This document shows positions 22,955-34,188 of a stretch of DNA of 64,000 nucleotides, one piece after another. The notes beneath the pieces are model-generated. The model ran no database searches and was not told where the DNA came from. It saw only the letters and a list, made by a program, of their open reading frames with translations. The position numbers and the translations under genes are program-made. This DNA is from Aedes albopictus (Eukaryota > Arthropoda > Insecta > Diptera > Culicidae). The stretch is taken from NCBI RefSeq assembly GCF_035046485.1, contig NC_085138.1:344300178-344364177 (forward strand), written 5' to 3'. Within the stretch, counting starts at the first letter, position 1, and the number at the start of each line of letters is the position of its first letter.

Positions 22955-23229
22955 CACAGCTAAAAATAATGATATTTACACGTCATGTAAACTTCATTTT
23001 TGTCATGTAAACTTAGTGTTATGATGATTTACATGAAATATATCATGTAAATTTGTGTTATATGTCATGCAAATACTCAGAGTCATGCTGAATTACATGA
23101 CATATAGTGGAAGTTTACATGATATTTTATGATTTTTACATGATATGTCATGTAAATTTCTGAGATATCCCACGCTCCAATCATGTGCATCATATGTCAC
23201 AGAATTTTACATTCTTTTTTCAATCTGTG
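22955..23229. mobile_element. CATGTAAA-rich MITE, copy 2
   Basis: It closely matches copy 1 along its length, again with CACAG and CTGTG ends, here bracketed by TG (22953-22954 and 23230-23231). It lies at the 5' edge of the Feilai-type SINE. Two similar copies 175 bp apart suggest activity of the same source. Confidence 0.75.
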
Positions 23230-23231
23230 TG

Positions 23232-23787
23232 GAGACCATTAACATGTATACGTCATTTGGTCGTTTTGATCGAGTAAACACTCATTTTTTTTCCTGAAAT
23301 CGGCATTGTGATTCTCGGTTTCTGGGTTTTGAATAATTGACTACAAAAATTTGACAATATTTATTAAAAATTAAAAAAAAAAGATTTGCAAATATTTGAA
23401 CCAAATGCAAAATACAAAACGACTCCTAGAAAAACCTCGAGAATAAAGAGTCCATAAGACGGGCAAATATATTTGTCACTGTTGTCCGACATTTATCAAA
23501 GGTTGCCATGATTCACGTTGAGTTGATAATTTGTTGGGCTTGTTTGGCTAAATATTTGTCATCATAGCAAACAGTCTAATGGCACTTAACCTTTTGCGAA
23601 TAAACAATGTCCGAATGTTGTCAATGGCTCTGTGGACATATGTACATTTGTCAGCTTTGTAAATTATTTACAACAAACTGTAGAAATACAAAACAAGATT
23701 TCAGAATGAAATCCATCATAACAATTAACTTTTAATTTCCAGCGATCGCTCAACATTCACGTTTTATATCGCACAACTCAGATGTAC
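23232..23787. other. No supported feature
   Basis: AT-rich sequence with an A-rich run near 23375. No repeat structure or coding frame is apparent. Confidence 0.4.
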
Positions 23788-24219
23788 CCTTTCTAATGTG
23801 TCACGGTCGCCATGTGAAGTTTTCCTATGGTGACTGTGCGACCTTCCAATTCAAAACATTTTTCTGCACGTCGTTATATTTACCGAGCTTCGAAAAGTGA
23901 TTGATGATGAACTTTAGCGGACCTGCTATGAATAGCTAATGATCCTCTCAATTTGAGTCAATACAATGTCAAAATGTGGCTCCAAGATCATCCGTCAGTT
24001 TGCCGAAAGGACCTTTTGTTTGGCGAGTGTAGTAATTAACTAGCAAAAGATATAACACGCTCATAGATTGCAATCTTTATGTGATTCATTGTGGCACCAT
24101 CTGCCAATCTAAAACCGAAAGTTTGTGTTAACCTATATTGTGTGAGACTTGGATGTAGATCAGCCTCGTGAGTACATTCACCACAGCGCAGTTTTAAGTG
24201 ACTGCGCATATTTTACAAC
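23788..24219 (+). repeat. Non-coding module, copy 1 of a dispersed direct pair
   Basis: This stretch aligns in the same orientation with 25069-25523. Blocks with few changes are CTAATGTGTCACGGTCGCCA, GATGATGAACTTTAGCGGA, CTATGAATAGCTAATGATCC followed by CAATTTGAGTCA, GGCACCATCTGCCAATCTA, and CTCGTGAGTACATTCACCAC followed by TGACTGCGCATATTTTA. Between them the copies differ strongly in sequence and length. There is no long frame. A perfect TGAGTCA sits at 23954-23960. It could be a duplicated regulatory module, a non-coding RNA pair, or an unclassified transposon; I cannot decide. Confidence 0.7.
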
Positions 24220-25068
24220 ATGGTTGTGTCAAAACAAAAAATTATCATCAGAAGCCCTTCTGAACGAGCCAGCCGAATGCAGTTTTATCAGAAACAACTC
24301 AGAACTTCCGGAAGCGACGTTTAGCAAAGTCTGAAAGAGGAGCAGCTGTCGACAGTGTCTGCATATACAAGCTTATGTCTAACGCAGGTGTGTATGTTTG
24401 GTACCAGTTTTATTGAATAAATCTAACTAATTTAACTGATACTTAGTTAGATTCAAACGTGGGAAATCTTGAACTTCGTTGTGAAACTTTCGAAACTGGT
24501 CGTTCATCGTCTAAGATGCAATGTACACTGTTGAATTTATTGTGCTAGTAATTGAATTGTAACGTACAAATTTAGAGCAGCAATATTAGATATGTATCTG
24601 TGAACTTATACCAATCGATTGAATTGGAGAAAATCTTATCATTGTACGCGTCGTTTCATACGGACAAATTTAAGCTACCTGAAATGATGTTATTAAATAA
24701 CATTAACATGTTACTTTTTGATATGGTTTTGCGAAGGCTCCAAAAAGGCACCATCACCGCTAGGTGGTTTAATTAGGGTAATAATTCACACTGTGATACA
24801 CTAATAAGTAACAGCCCAAGTAACAGAACTAGCTGTATAACAGTTTCTTAAGCTAAAGTATGCTTAAGAGTGCTTTGTTCCACTTTTGTACAACAAAAAT
24901 GTTTGTTGGGAGTGCGCCTCAAGTGCAGTACGTTTAACAATAACTTTGTTGCTAGCACACAATGTCGTTAATATTCTGATAAAAAGGAGGAACGGCAGGC
25001 ACCAAACAAAATCACCAAAAATAAATCGAAATTTAAATCAGCAATCATTTGACAGTCACTCAAGAACG
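24220..25068. other. Spacer between the paired modules
   Basis: No gene is supported. A small hairpin is formed by ATCTAACTAA (24421-24430) and TTAGTTAGAT (24443-24452). Near 24748-24775 a phrase GGCACCATCACCGCTAGGTG resembles one at 59788-59807, probably the edge of a dispersed repeat. Confidence 0.4.
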
Positions 25069-25523
25069 CCCTTCTAATGTGTCACGGTCGCCATGTTAAC
25101 GCTTCCCATGGCGATCGTGGCTCGTCTCTAAAACTCGTCACGTCACTTTTAGAGAACTGACCTCCGCCAACACAGCATGTACCGAACTGATTGATGATGA
25201 ACTTTAGCGGATCTGCTATGAATAGCTAATGATCCTTTCAATTTGAGTCAAGACAATAAAATGAACATGTGCCTTCAAGACCATCGCTTGTCGAAAGCAT
25301 GCTGTTGTTTGTTTTGGCATGATCGGTAATTAACAACCAGCAAAAGGTCCGTCCAACGCTTTCATAGATTACAATCTCTTTGTGGTTTATTTTGGCACCA
25401 TCTGCCAATCTAAGGCGCTGACGATATTAACAATCTAGATTGTGTGCGATTTTTGGATGTAGGGATCAACCTCGTGAGTACATTCACCACAGCCTAATTT
25501 TAAATGACTGCGCATATTTTATG
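25069..25523 (+). repeat. Non-coding module, copy 2 of a dispersed direct pair
   Basis: It is the second copy of the module at 23788-24219, about 1.28 kb away on the same strand. The same blocks occur in the same order, including GATGATGAACTTTAGCGGA and a perfect TGAGTCA at 25244-25250. Divergence is concentrated between blocks rather than spread evenly. Confidence 0.7.
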
Positions 25524-26200
25524 ACAGAAATCTGCGAGCAAGGGAATGTGTCATAACCCAAGATTGCCCGCCGATTGCAATTGAAACAGCACGTCCGGCA
25601 AGCGTAATTTCCACCGTCTGTCAAAATCATATGCCAGCTGGGAAAATACCTACGTACAGTTATAAAGACGTGATGAGGGTTAAAGAGATATTTTCGAAGG
25701 AATTTAACTATTTTTGATTACATTCGATTGGTAAAACGTTCAATTAATCGAATGAAATTCGTCAGAAAGGAGGCAAGTGAATTATATTGCTAGCTTGGAG
25801 CCTAATCATTTGAAGGCTCAGACGTAATGAGGCATTACGAAGCCACATTCAATAGATGTCATCTTATTGAGATGGTATATTACTACACGAATCGATGTTA
25901 TCAGAGCGTGTCGAAATAAATCCAAAACATTCTTCCAATTGACATTCTTAGCCGATTACTAAGAGTACCTGCTAAATTATAGGATAATTTATTTCAGGTT
26001 TTATTACGATTTTAACAACATTCACAGAACCAATTGAGTAGCAAAATATTGATTGGAAGCATCAGCTCGGAGTCATTTAATTTATTTCACTACATATTTG
26101 TTTGGCAGTTCGAGTTGAATGCTCACCACGATGAAAAATTATGAAACCACATAAGAAATTGCACTCATTCCGATTGTCACCGTGAAAAGCGAAGTGCAGG
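25524..26200. other. No supported feature
   Basis: Only short frames and AT-rich sequence are seen. It ends at the target duplication of the next MITE. Confidence 0.4.
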
Positions 26201-26208
26201 GTGACAAC

Positions 26209-26638
26209 CAGGGCGCAAAATTTTCGAGCAGACGAGTTGAAGTTCACCGTGCGGCAATATTCATTCACTTGCCTGCATATTCATATTCAGCTGCTCGATA
26301 CTCGTTTGTCAACTGAATGAAAGTCAATGAATATTTGTAAACATCTTACAAAGTGTTAAATTGCTGATAAAATATTAACGTTTCGATTACATTTAACGGT
26401 GCTTTACACAGATCTTTTTCCATTTGATTGTTGTGGAGTGTTTTTGGATGGAATCGTAGTCATAAACGTAGGTAATTATGAAGATGTTTCTCGATCGACT
26501 TCATATTCAATGACTACGAATTGACTGACTGTGTGAAGAGGGAGAGCGAAAATGAATTTGTTTATTTTGAATATTCAGTGCAGAATCATTCAAATTCGTG
26601 CTGTTTTCAGTCAATGACTATGAACATTTTGCACCCTG
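26209..26638. mobile_element. hAT-type MITE, 8-bp target duplication GTGACAAC
   Basis: GTGACAAC lies at 26201-26208 and 26639-26646. The ends read inward CAGGGCGCAAAATTTTC and CAGGGTGCAAAATGTTC. The CAGGG start and 8-bp duplication fit hAT. The 430-bp interior has many ATTCA/TGAAT words and no transposase. Confidence 0.85.
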
Positions 26639-26646
26639 GTGACAAC

Positions 26647-27741
26647 ACTTCCACATTATTATATCACAGCACCAGCGCAGCGGTGCCATCATCTGCATTC
26701 ACTACTGACTGGACTGGGGTAAAGGAATAAAAAAATCCTACTCATCTGATCGGTTAGTTTATTTTTCTCACCAGCGGTTCATAGCTTTTACCATTTAAGT
26801 GTGGATGACGACGGTAATGTCTTAATAAACGGACAGCCAGCAGTGCGAGTCAACCAACAACCAACGAATGAGTTACCGATCGAGGAAACACGTGGAGCGG
26901 TTTTATGCTCCCTGCACTGCCACTGCATGGATGGTACTTGGCGCTTCACTTTTTGCACTCTAGGTGGAGATGTACCTGCGATGGCGACGGCGACTGGTAC
27001 TTGGCGTCGTCGGCAGCGATTTATGGACTTGACTCTGTGTGTAATGAGCGAGTAAAATGTTCACAGTCAACACACTTGGAGATCATCGGTGGTGAAGATC
27101 TCTGATGCTGATCAGATCGCCGTGCATAATCGTCAAGTGAGATGCTCTTTGAGGTAGGTATTGAAAGCGCTTTGATTGGCGATGAATGGCAATCGATTCG
27201 CTCAAACGAAGTGTATTTATGAGATTGCCCGTTCGACATCGTCAATCAAGTTGTTATCTGTCACATTACAGTGAGTATGAATGGAAGGTTGTTGACTGTT
27301 ACTTATTGCTTCATTTTACAATGTAGTAGTCGATTGACAAATTGTGATCCCGAGCATAGCCTAACAACAAAATGATAGCAAATCGAAAACTCGATTTGTG
27401 TTCAGCAGCAAATTGATATCACATTTTGATATCAGTTTGTCTTGACTAAATTTGATCTCAAATTTAGATTTCGTTTTGCTGTCACTTTAAACCATTTTAA
27501 AATGTTAGTTTTAAAGTTATTTCATTAGTGTGATTATCTTATGGTAAGGAATTCATATTAATCGAAAAAAAAACCTATCATTTCACTTCAATTTCTTGAG
27601 GTTTGTGCTAACGTAAGAACCTCGACAATACACATAAGATGCGACGCGAGACAGGACACAACACTTATAGTTCTTACAACAAATGAAGCCCCCTCCTCCC
27701 TAGGACCGTGGCGTACTTAATGGATGGCCCCCTATATAGCC
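26647..27741. other. No supported gene
   Basis: Frames of 61-84 codons occur near 26801-27105, with no recognisable features. At 27350-27480 an AT-rich segment contains inward-facing CAAAATGATAGCAAATCG and an imperfect complement; it may be a decayed MITE but the ends are not convincing. Confidence 0.35.
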
Positions 27742-29105
27742 TGATTCTCGAAACTCAGAAGTTTACAATTTCTAAAACACACTAGTTCCACCTAGCGGAT
27801 AAAACTAGAATCAACTAGTTCATCATCGGATAGCTCTTGATGTCTTGATCAGCTTTGTCGAAGATGAAAATTCTTCGATGTAATCTGATTCTCGAGATAC
27901 AGAAGTTTAAAATTTCTGAGATTCTCTAGCGCCACCTAGCGGATAAACCAAGAATCAAATATTTCATTATTGTATAGCTCTTGATATCCTAATCTACTTT
28001 GTGGAAGACAAAATTCTTCTATGTAGTCTGATTTGCGAAATTCAGAAGTTTACAATTTCAAAAACACACTAGCGCCACCTTGCGGTTAAACCTAGAATCA
28101 ACTAGTTCATCATTGGATAGCTCTTGATATCCTGATCAACTTTGCCGAAGATGAATTGCTTAGGGGTATTAGGGGCATAATGGACACCCTAAGCAAATGA
28201 GTACGTTAGGCCTGTAAAACAGAGTAAAACCTAACTTATTATTAGTTGACTAACAACTTCAAGTTGTTTCCTACGTCTTTCAATCATTTACAGCAGGTAG
28301 AATGTCTTTATTGTGAAGAAATAATGAATTGAAAACCGTGTGTTTTTCAGGGCTGTCAAGAAAGGTACGGGGCGAAATGGACACCCATCGGGGCATAATG
28401 GACACCTCTGCATGTTTTATGCTGTATCTTTGATAATATCGACCAGTTAAGTAATTTGCCTACGGAGATCAATACCACAGATATAATACTCCATCTTAGA
28501 CGAGTTTGCATAACATCAAAGTTAATTAAATAAACTTTAAGCTAAAATTATCGGACTGATTTTATCCAAACTCTCTATAACGCCTAACAGTATGCAATGC
28601 GCGTACATCCATTCGTAATTGCCAGTGTCCATTTCGCCCCGCATCGACTACAACATTAAAATTGCTATTTTAAGTAAATTCTGATCAAAAATGAAATACT
28701 TCATCCATTGCTAAATCTTCGTATGCATGTAGATAAGGTAACAATTTACTTGTTTGTATGGTGCACATACTCAAACACTCGTAATACCTTATTTGCTGCT
28801 GCTTCGAAATTATAAGAATTTCACCATATGAAAAACATATTTCAATTTCAATGATATTTTGGTTATTTTGGAGCAATATAAATGGTACTTTTGAAAAATA
28901 GGACCATGACTTGTTCCTTTACACTTATGCATTAAATGTTTTACATAAAAGTCATTGGTTTCGGCAAAAACAGGGGTGTCCATTTCACCCCGGGTGTCCA
29001 TTATGCCCCTAATCCCCCTATAATCCCCTAAAAATTGTTAGCGCCACCTAGCGGGTAAGACTAGAATCAACTAGTTCATCATCGGATAGCTCTTGATATC
29101 TTGAT
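27742..29105. repeat. 143-bp satellite, about 3.5 copies, split by a TA element
   Basis: Units start CTGATT near 27741, 27885 and 28028, each with CAGAAGTTT, then AGCGCCACCTAGCGG (or a variant), then TAGAATCAACTAGTTCATCA and TAGCTCTTGATATC. The last unit is cut by the element at 28163-29028 and resumes at 29031 with AGCGCCACCTAGCGG. No protein frame crosses the units. Confidence 0.75.
28163..29028. mobile_element. TA-flanked element with iterated ATGGACACC motif
   Basis: TA lies at 28161-28162 and 29029-29030. Both ends start GGGG and contain TTAGGGGCATAATGGACACC reading inward. ATGGACACC recurs near 28376 and 28401, and its complement near 28624, 28977 and 28996. The 866-bp body has no transposase. 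It interrupts the 143-bp satellite. It shares the general design, but not the sequence, of the elements at 302, 8779 and 46626. Confidence 0.75.
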
Positions 29106-29391
29106 GTTCACAACACAAGCGCGACGGTACTGGCAATAATGGCTGTTGACCTTGCTGTTGACGCAACACCTATCAATATGTCAAATGTTTCATGGTCACT
29201 AGCGGCATCTACTGGAGCAAATATGCATTAAATTGCATACTATCGGAGAGTCCCTAACCCACTCAGCAACTATGCTGAAGACACTAGTCTTCTAACATGC
29301 TTCAGTTCCCCAAGGTAATCACAAAAGCTGCTGATCTTACTGGGCGTAAATGGGTTAAGATGCTAGTACACAGGGTAAAATATTTAACCTA
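29106..29391. other. Short unannotated spacer
   Basis: No feature is supported between the satellite and the Harbinger-type pair. Confidence 0.4.
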
Positions 29392-29394
29392 TAA

Positions 29395-30579
29395 GAGCAC
29401 CGCCACGGGAGTCCCTATCTGGGTCCCTATCCCAATTTCCGGGCCCTGAATAGGGACCCATGTTCACACCGGCGGTATCCAAACGGGAATGAAAAATAAG
29501 GACGCGACATGGGATTAGCGATGGGTTTCCACATTTGGGGACCCACTCAAATCTTGCACTGAGTTGCTATTCCGATGGTTTGTGTGACGTCACTTTATTT
29601 ATATTTTGCGGTGAAGTGAGCTGAGCAGTGGTGTGGAAAATAAACAGCAGTGGATCAATAAACCAAGAGATGAATATTGATGCACTTTGTCTTACGTGAC
29701 TAGATGTTTTCCAGAACCCTATCACAAACAAACAGACGCAACACTAATAATTCCCACGTACACCGATTCAACGGTTTTATTTAAAAATTTAATAGGTGGT
29801 CAACTGCCCATCTGTGGCACTCGCAGTGTTTTTGTTCAAGTTTTACATTCGCTCACTATTGTCACCTAGTTTATGATTGGCCACTCTATTGGCCAAACTC
29901 AGTCCTTTTATACCCCGGACAGACATGTGATACGAGTGTGATTCCTGTACAACGGTACGCAGTGTCCAGAAAATTCTAATAAGACTGACTTGAACTGAGA
30001 GAATTTTCAGTATTGTAGTATATAAATATTCTTTAAAAAATAAAACGACAAGAAATGACTAGAGGGAGACCGGAGACTTCTTGTCTGTGATGAAATGTTA
30101 GAAGTGTTACGTGTGCTTGTCTGTGACCCTTTATGTCTTTGTGATTTTATGCAGGATTCATCAAAAGTCATAAGGACATATTTAATTTGTTTCAGTTTGT
30201 ACTACGTCCGATAAAAACTGCGGACTCATTTCAGAGCTCATTTCTTGCACTGAGTTGCTATTCTGATTGTGTGACGTCACTTTCTTTATTTACAGTTTGC
30301 GCTTTTTTATTTATTGTTTGCATTTTGAAGTGAAAAGCGGTGTGTAAAATGAACAGCAGCGGAATCAAAGCGAGACGGACGCAGCGCTGCGAAACCACAA
30401 TGCACTTACTTTTAAGTAAGGACCACTTTTAGCAACGCACGGTGGAAAATCAATATGTTTTTGAGTCCCTAAACCCAAAATAGAAACCACCGGTGGAAAA
30501 GTGGGGTGCTAACCTAAAAAAGCACCCGAAAAGGAGCGGTATAATAGGGATAGCGATGAGGACTCCCGTGGCGGTGCTC
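29395..30579. mobile_element. Harbinger-type non-autonomous element A
   Basis: The ends are perfect inverted copies of GAGCACCGCCACGGGAGTCC. TAA precedes it (29392-29394) and TTA follows (30580-30582), fitting the TWA target preference of PIF/Harbinger. The 1185-bp body has no transposase. The next element is closely similar. Confidence 0.75.
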
Positions 30580-30582
30580 TTA

Positions 30583-31661
30583 GAGCATCGCCACGGGCGT
30601 CCCTATCTGGGTCCCTATCCCTATTTCCGGGCCCTGAATAGGGACCCATGTTCACACCGGTGGTATCTAAACGGGAATGAAAAATAAGGACGCGACATGG
30701 GATTAGCGATGGGTTTCCACATTTGGGGACCCACTCAAATCTTGCACTGAGTTGCTATTCCGATGGTTTGTGTGACGTCATTTTCGTCATTGATCTTTTG
30801 CGGTGAAGTGAGCTGAGTAGTAGTGTGGAAAATGAGCAGCAATGGACCAATAAAGCATGAGGTGAATATTGATGCACTTTGTCTTACGTGACTGGATGCT
30901 TTCCAGAACCCTATCATAAACTCATAAACAAACAAACGCAACACTAATAATTCCCACGTTCACCGATTCAACGGTTTATTTAAAAATTTAATAGTTGGCC
31001 AACTGCCCACTGTGGCGCTTGCAGCGTTTTTGTTCAAGTTTTACTTTCGCTCACTATTGTCACCTAGTTTATAATTGGCCACTCTATTGGCCAATCTCAG
31101 TCCTTTTAGATTGGGTTAATATGTTTCCGCGACTATGATTTTGAATAGCAAACGTATCACTTGAAAGAAATTGCCAATGCCAAACACGCTATTTCACAAA
31201 ACGCTCAGTAGGTGCCGGTAGTGAGCAAACGTCAAACAGGAGCAAAAATTATATGAGCGCCGTCTGCGAACAATTTACAAACTACAGAATATTTCATTTG
31301 AATATTCTTTAAAAACTAAAACGATAAGAAATGGCTAGAGGGAGACCGGAGACGTCTGCTTGTCTGTGACGAAATGTTAGAAGTGTTGCGTGTGTTTGTC
31401 TCTGACCCTTTATGCCTTTGTGGTTTTATGCAGGATTCATCAAAATCCATAAGGATATATTTCATTGGTTTCAGTTTGTACTACGTCCGATAAAAAGTAA
31501 GGACCACTTTTAGAAACGCACGGTGGAAAATCAATATGTTTTTCAAGTCCCTAAACCCAAAATAGAAACCACTGGTGGGAAGGTGGGGTGCTATCCTAAA
31601 ATAGCACCCGACAAGGAGTGGTATAATAGGAATAGCGATGAGGACTCCCGTGGCGATGCTC
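30583..31661. mobile_element. Harbinger-type non-autonomous element B, head-to-tail with A
   Basis: Inverted ends are GAGCATCGCCACGGG with one later difference. It shares the TTA at 30580-30582 with element A and has TTA at 31662-31664. Most of its 1079 bp aligns with A, including CTTGCACTGAGTTGCTATTC, GATGCACTTTGTCTTACGTG and CACCTAGTTTAT. The two differ near 29915-30000 versus 31110-31290, where each carries its own segment. Confidence 0.75.
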
Positions 31662-31664
31662 TTA

Positions 31665-33188
31665 GAGCAATACTTTAACATCTGGTTTGACTCGATCGAA
31701 TTTTCATTTATTTCAAACAGATGTTTGCTGACTCAGCTAATTCGATTTGCTGAAAAACCGTCAGGGATGGTCACGTTGTTAAAAGTCGTTGAACTTATCC
31801 AACAGATTTCAGGAGAACAATATTGTTCCGGATCGATCACGTTTCTAACGATCATTTTAAATCTTCATAGTTGTGGCCTTCACAATCAGAGGCGCACGCG
31901 TAATTCTTTGCGTTTAACGTTTCACACTAGCTCCTTCTGTTGATGATATTGCACAGCACAGTGTTTTGTGAAACATTTCCACCAGGTGATGACAGTGTGC
32001 ACTGGGCGATGGATTTTTACGAAAATTGTTCTAGGTGTTACGTCTGTTTGTCTGTGTAATCAGTATTCAGTATTCATTCAGATTGCAGTAATAAAAGCCC
32101 AAAACCGCATATTTTGTCATATGAATTGAAGTGCAGCTCCGATTTGTGACCTGCTAGAGAAAATCAGAGCCCGTATTCGGATTCAGCCGCCCTAAATCTA
32201 TCACAAACACATAAGTTTGCTTTTGAGATACACCAATTGTGCATAGAATGAATGCAAACATGGTCATATGGCAAAACAAAACTCTCAGTGGAAGTAAACT
32301 AAACTTTTGATGGAATGTGTAGCCTTCACACTCCTTTTCCTTTTGATCATCATAAATCGTCCACAGTGTGAAATAATCGACTAAACCGCAACCTTCCAAC
32401 AGCAAATAAATTCCACCATCAATATAACAGATCACAGCTCGTTAAACAATGATGCCAACACGAAATTGCTCCACGACTGTTGTTTCCCGTGGCCTCGTGG
32501 TGGCCGCCCTGCGGTCATTTACCAAACTAACGGCGAGCCTTTCACACGTGTTTTGCGCACATACCTGCAACCCCATGCATGATATAGCATGTCAAAACTC
32601 ATAAAATGACACCTTTTCTGTGTAAATATGCTTGCATTGTCAAACAGCATGGGTCTATACCGGCGCGCGGGGACTAGCTCAGTAGGCCATAACGCCGATC
32701 CGTCCGAACCGTTCATCAAGTAGGCCTAACCGCCGAACAACTGGGTGATTATGATTGCCAAAACAAAACACATCCATTGTTGATAAATGTCTTTTCCGCT
32801 CTGCGCCTACTCTGTGCCAACCACCCACATGGCTTATGATGGAGGGAAATGGTCTCGCATCAGTTTGCTGAACAACTCAGCAATGGATAGACGCTGAAGT
32901 CACTCACTGGCACACAGTTCACTATAGTGAAGTGTTTGCACTAAGGTGCCACACACGGATTTTGAACTTGATTGTTCCACATATTTGCGTGCCAACCTGA
33001 CAGGCAAAACTTGACCGTGTGCGGTGGTGGTTACCTCTAGCTCTAGGCAAGGCACCGCGCCATCAAGAGTCAGAGGTCTCACGATTCAAAACAACAATCG
33101 CGAATTTGTTATACCATTATGATTGCACCTTTCGGTGGTGAATAGCTTCCATGACTAAGCTCGTGTACCTGTCTGCGCATACTCAGAA
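31665..33188. other. No supported gene
   Basis: Only overlapping short frames are present. The GC-rich stretch 32480-32720 is unexplained. Confidence 0.4.
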
Positions 33189-33296
33189 ACACAGAAACGT
33201 AATCAATCTACCGTACCGGGTCTCTGCGATTCTACGAAGTTAAGCCCCCCATAAGAGATGCTGGAACTGTTTTGAGTAGGAGACGTTGCGTTTTTT
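33189..33296 (+). ncRNA. 5S rRNA-like sequence (probable pseudogene or 5S-derived unit)
   Basis: GAAGTTAAGC at 33236-33245 is the perfect core of the 5S internal control region. The preceding GGGTCTCTGCGATTCTAC keeps the spacing of the 5S segment before it. Downstream CTGGAACTG and GAGTAGGAGACG weakly resemble the later 5S control boxes. A TTTTTT run at 33291-33296 would stop RNA polymerase III. The inferred transcript is about 100 nt, shorter than the usual 120, and the outer stem is not obvious, so a functional ribosomal RNA is unlikely. Confidence 0.45.
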
Positions 33297-33745
33297 CCCA
33301 CACGTGCATGCGTTCCCGCACTTTTCGGTGATACCTACGTATTATACCTACACAGCTCGAAAAGGCAAGTCTGACGTGATTCCAGATGATATACGACTAA
33401 TTATGTGTTTTGTTTTCGTGTAAATTACTTCCCGCTTAGGGAAAATGAAAGCACTGGGATTAGATCACAGCCGGCTATGCCATCAGGGCTGGAACCTGTG
33501 CCAAGAAAAGGAATTACGTCAGGTGACCGACTGACTGTCATAGCTTAGCTCTATCGACCTACTTCGTACGTACCTACGACGACTAAATCATATTGGATAA
33601 TCCAGATCCGCACACATTTCACTTTGATTGTCACGTTTGATCACCAGCTTGGGGCTGCGACATTAGGCTGAACCACGAAAGGTTGAAGGGTCGTGAGGCT
33701 GACCACGGTAGGAGGTAAACTGTAAAACCATTCTACCTATTCTGC
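33297..33745. other. No supported feature
   Basis: Mixed sequence with no frame, repeat or RNA-like element that I can support. Confidence 0.4.
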
Positions 33746-33749
33746 CGTG

Positions 33750-33825
33750 TGCAGCATAGTTGTCCCATGTTGATAGGGATTCCCACAGAACATGGGACAA
33801 CTATGCTGCTCACGGCAGTATTAGA
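33750..33825. repeat. Near-perfect inverted repeat (GCAGCATAGTTGTCCCATG)
   Basis: CTGCCGTGTGCAGCATAGTT and its continuation to CCCATGTT is followed, after a spacer of about 15 bases, by the inverse complement ending CACGGCAG. The following segment (GCCAAAAACTCCACTA) and the GCAGCATAGTTGTCCCATG word recur together at 36032-36110. This marks a dispersed repeat family, probably a short inverted-repeat element. Confidence 0.6.
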
Positions 33826-34188
33826 CTGGAGTCTGGTTGCCAAAAACTCCACTAATTACCAAGCACCCAGTTGACGAAATTCTACTGTAGCTGCTCCATG
33901 AACAAGATTAAAATTCAAATTTTTAAAACATTGAGTATGTTTTGCCAGTGTAATTCTTAGAATCTTTTTGAAATTGATTTGAAGTAACAAAACAAAGGTC
34001 TACGAACGGTAAAATGTAGTCGAAAATATTGATCTTTCACATAAGTAGTAAAAAATAGTTATATATTCTTCAGGAGTTTGATGTTTTCAGCTTTTCGAGA
34101 TTTCAGCCTTTCACAGAACACCCACCGGTAAACGCGCAGCCAGCGTTTGCTACACTGAAAGGAGCCTTGCAGTAATGACAAGCACACA
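33826..34188. other. No supported feature
   Basis: AT-rich sequence without structure apart from the tail of the dispersed repeat at its left edge. Confidence 0.4.

Noticed and set aside
26801..27105. 84- and 66-codon overlapping plus frames
   Set aside because: Neither has recognisable features and they overlap in different frames.
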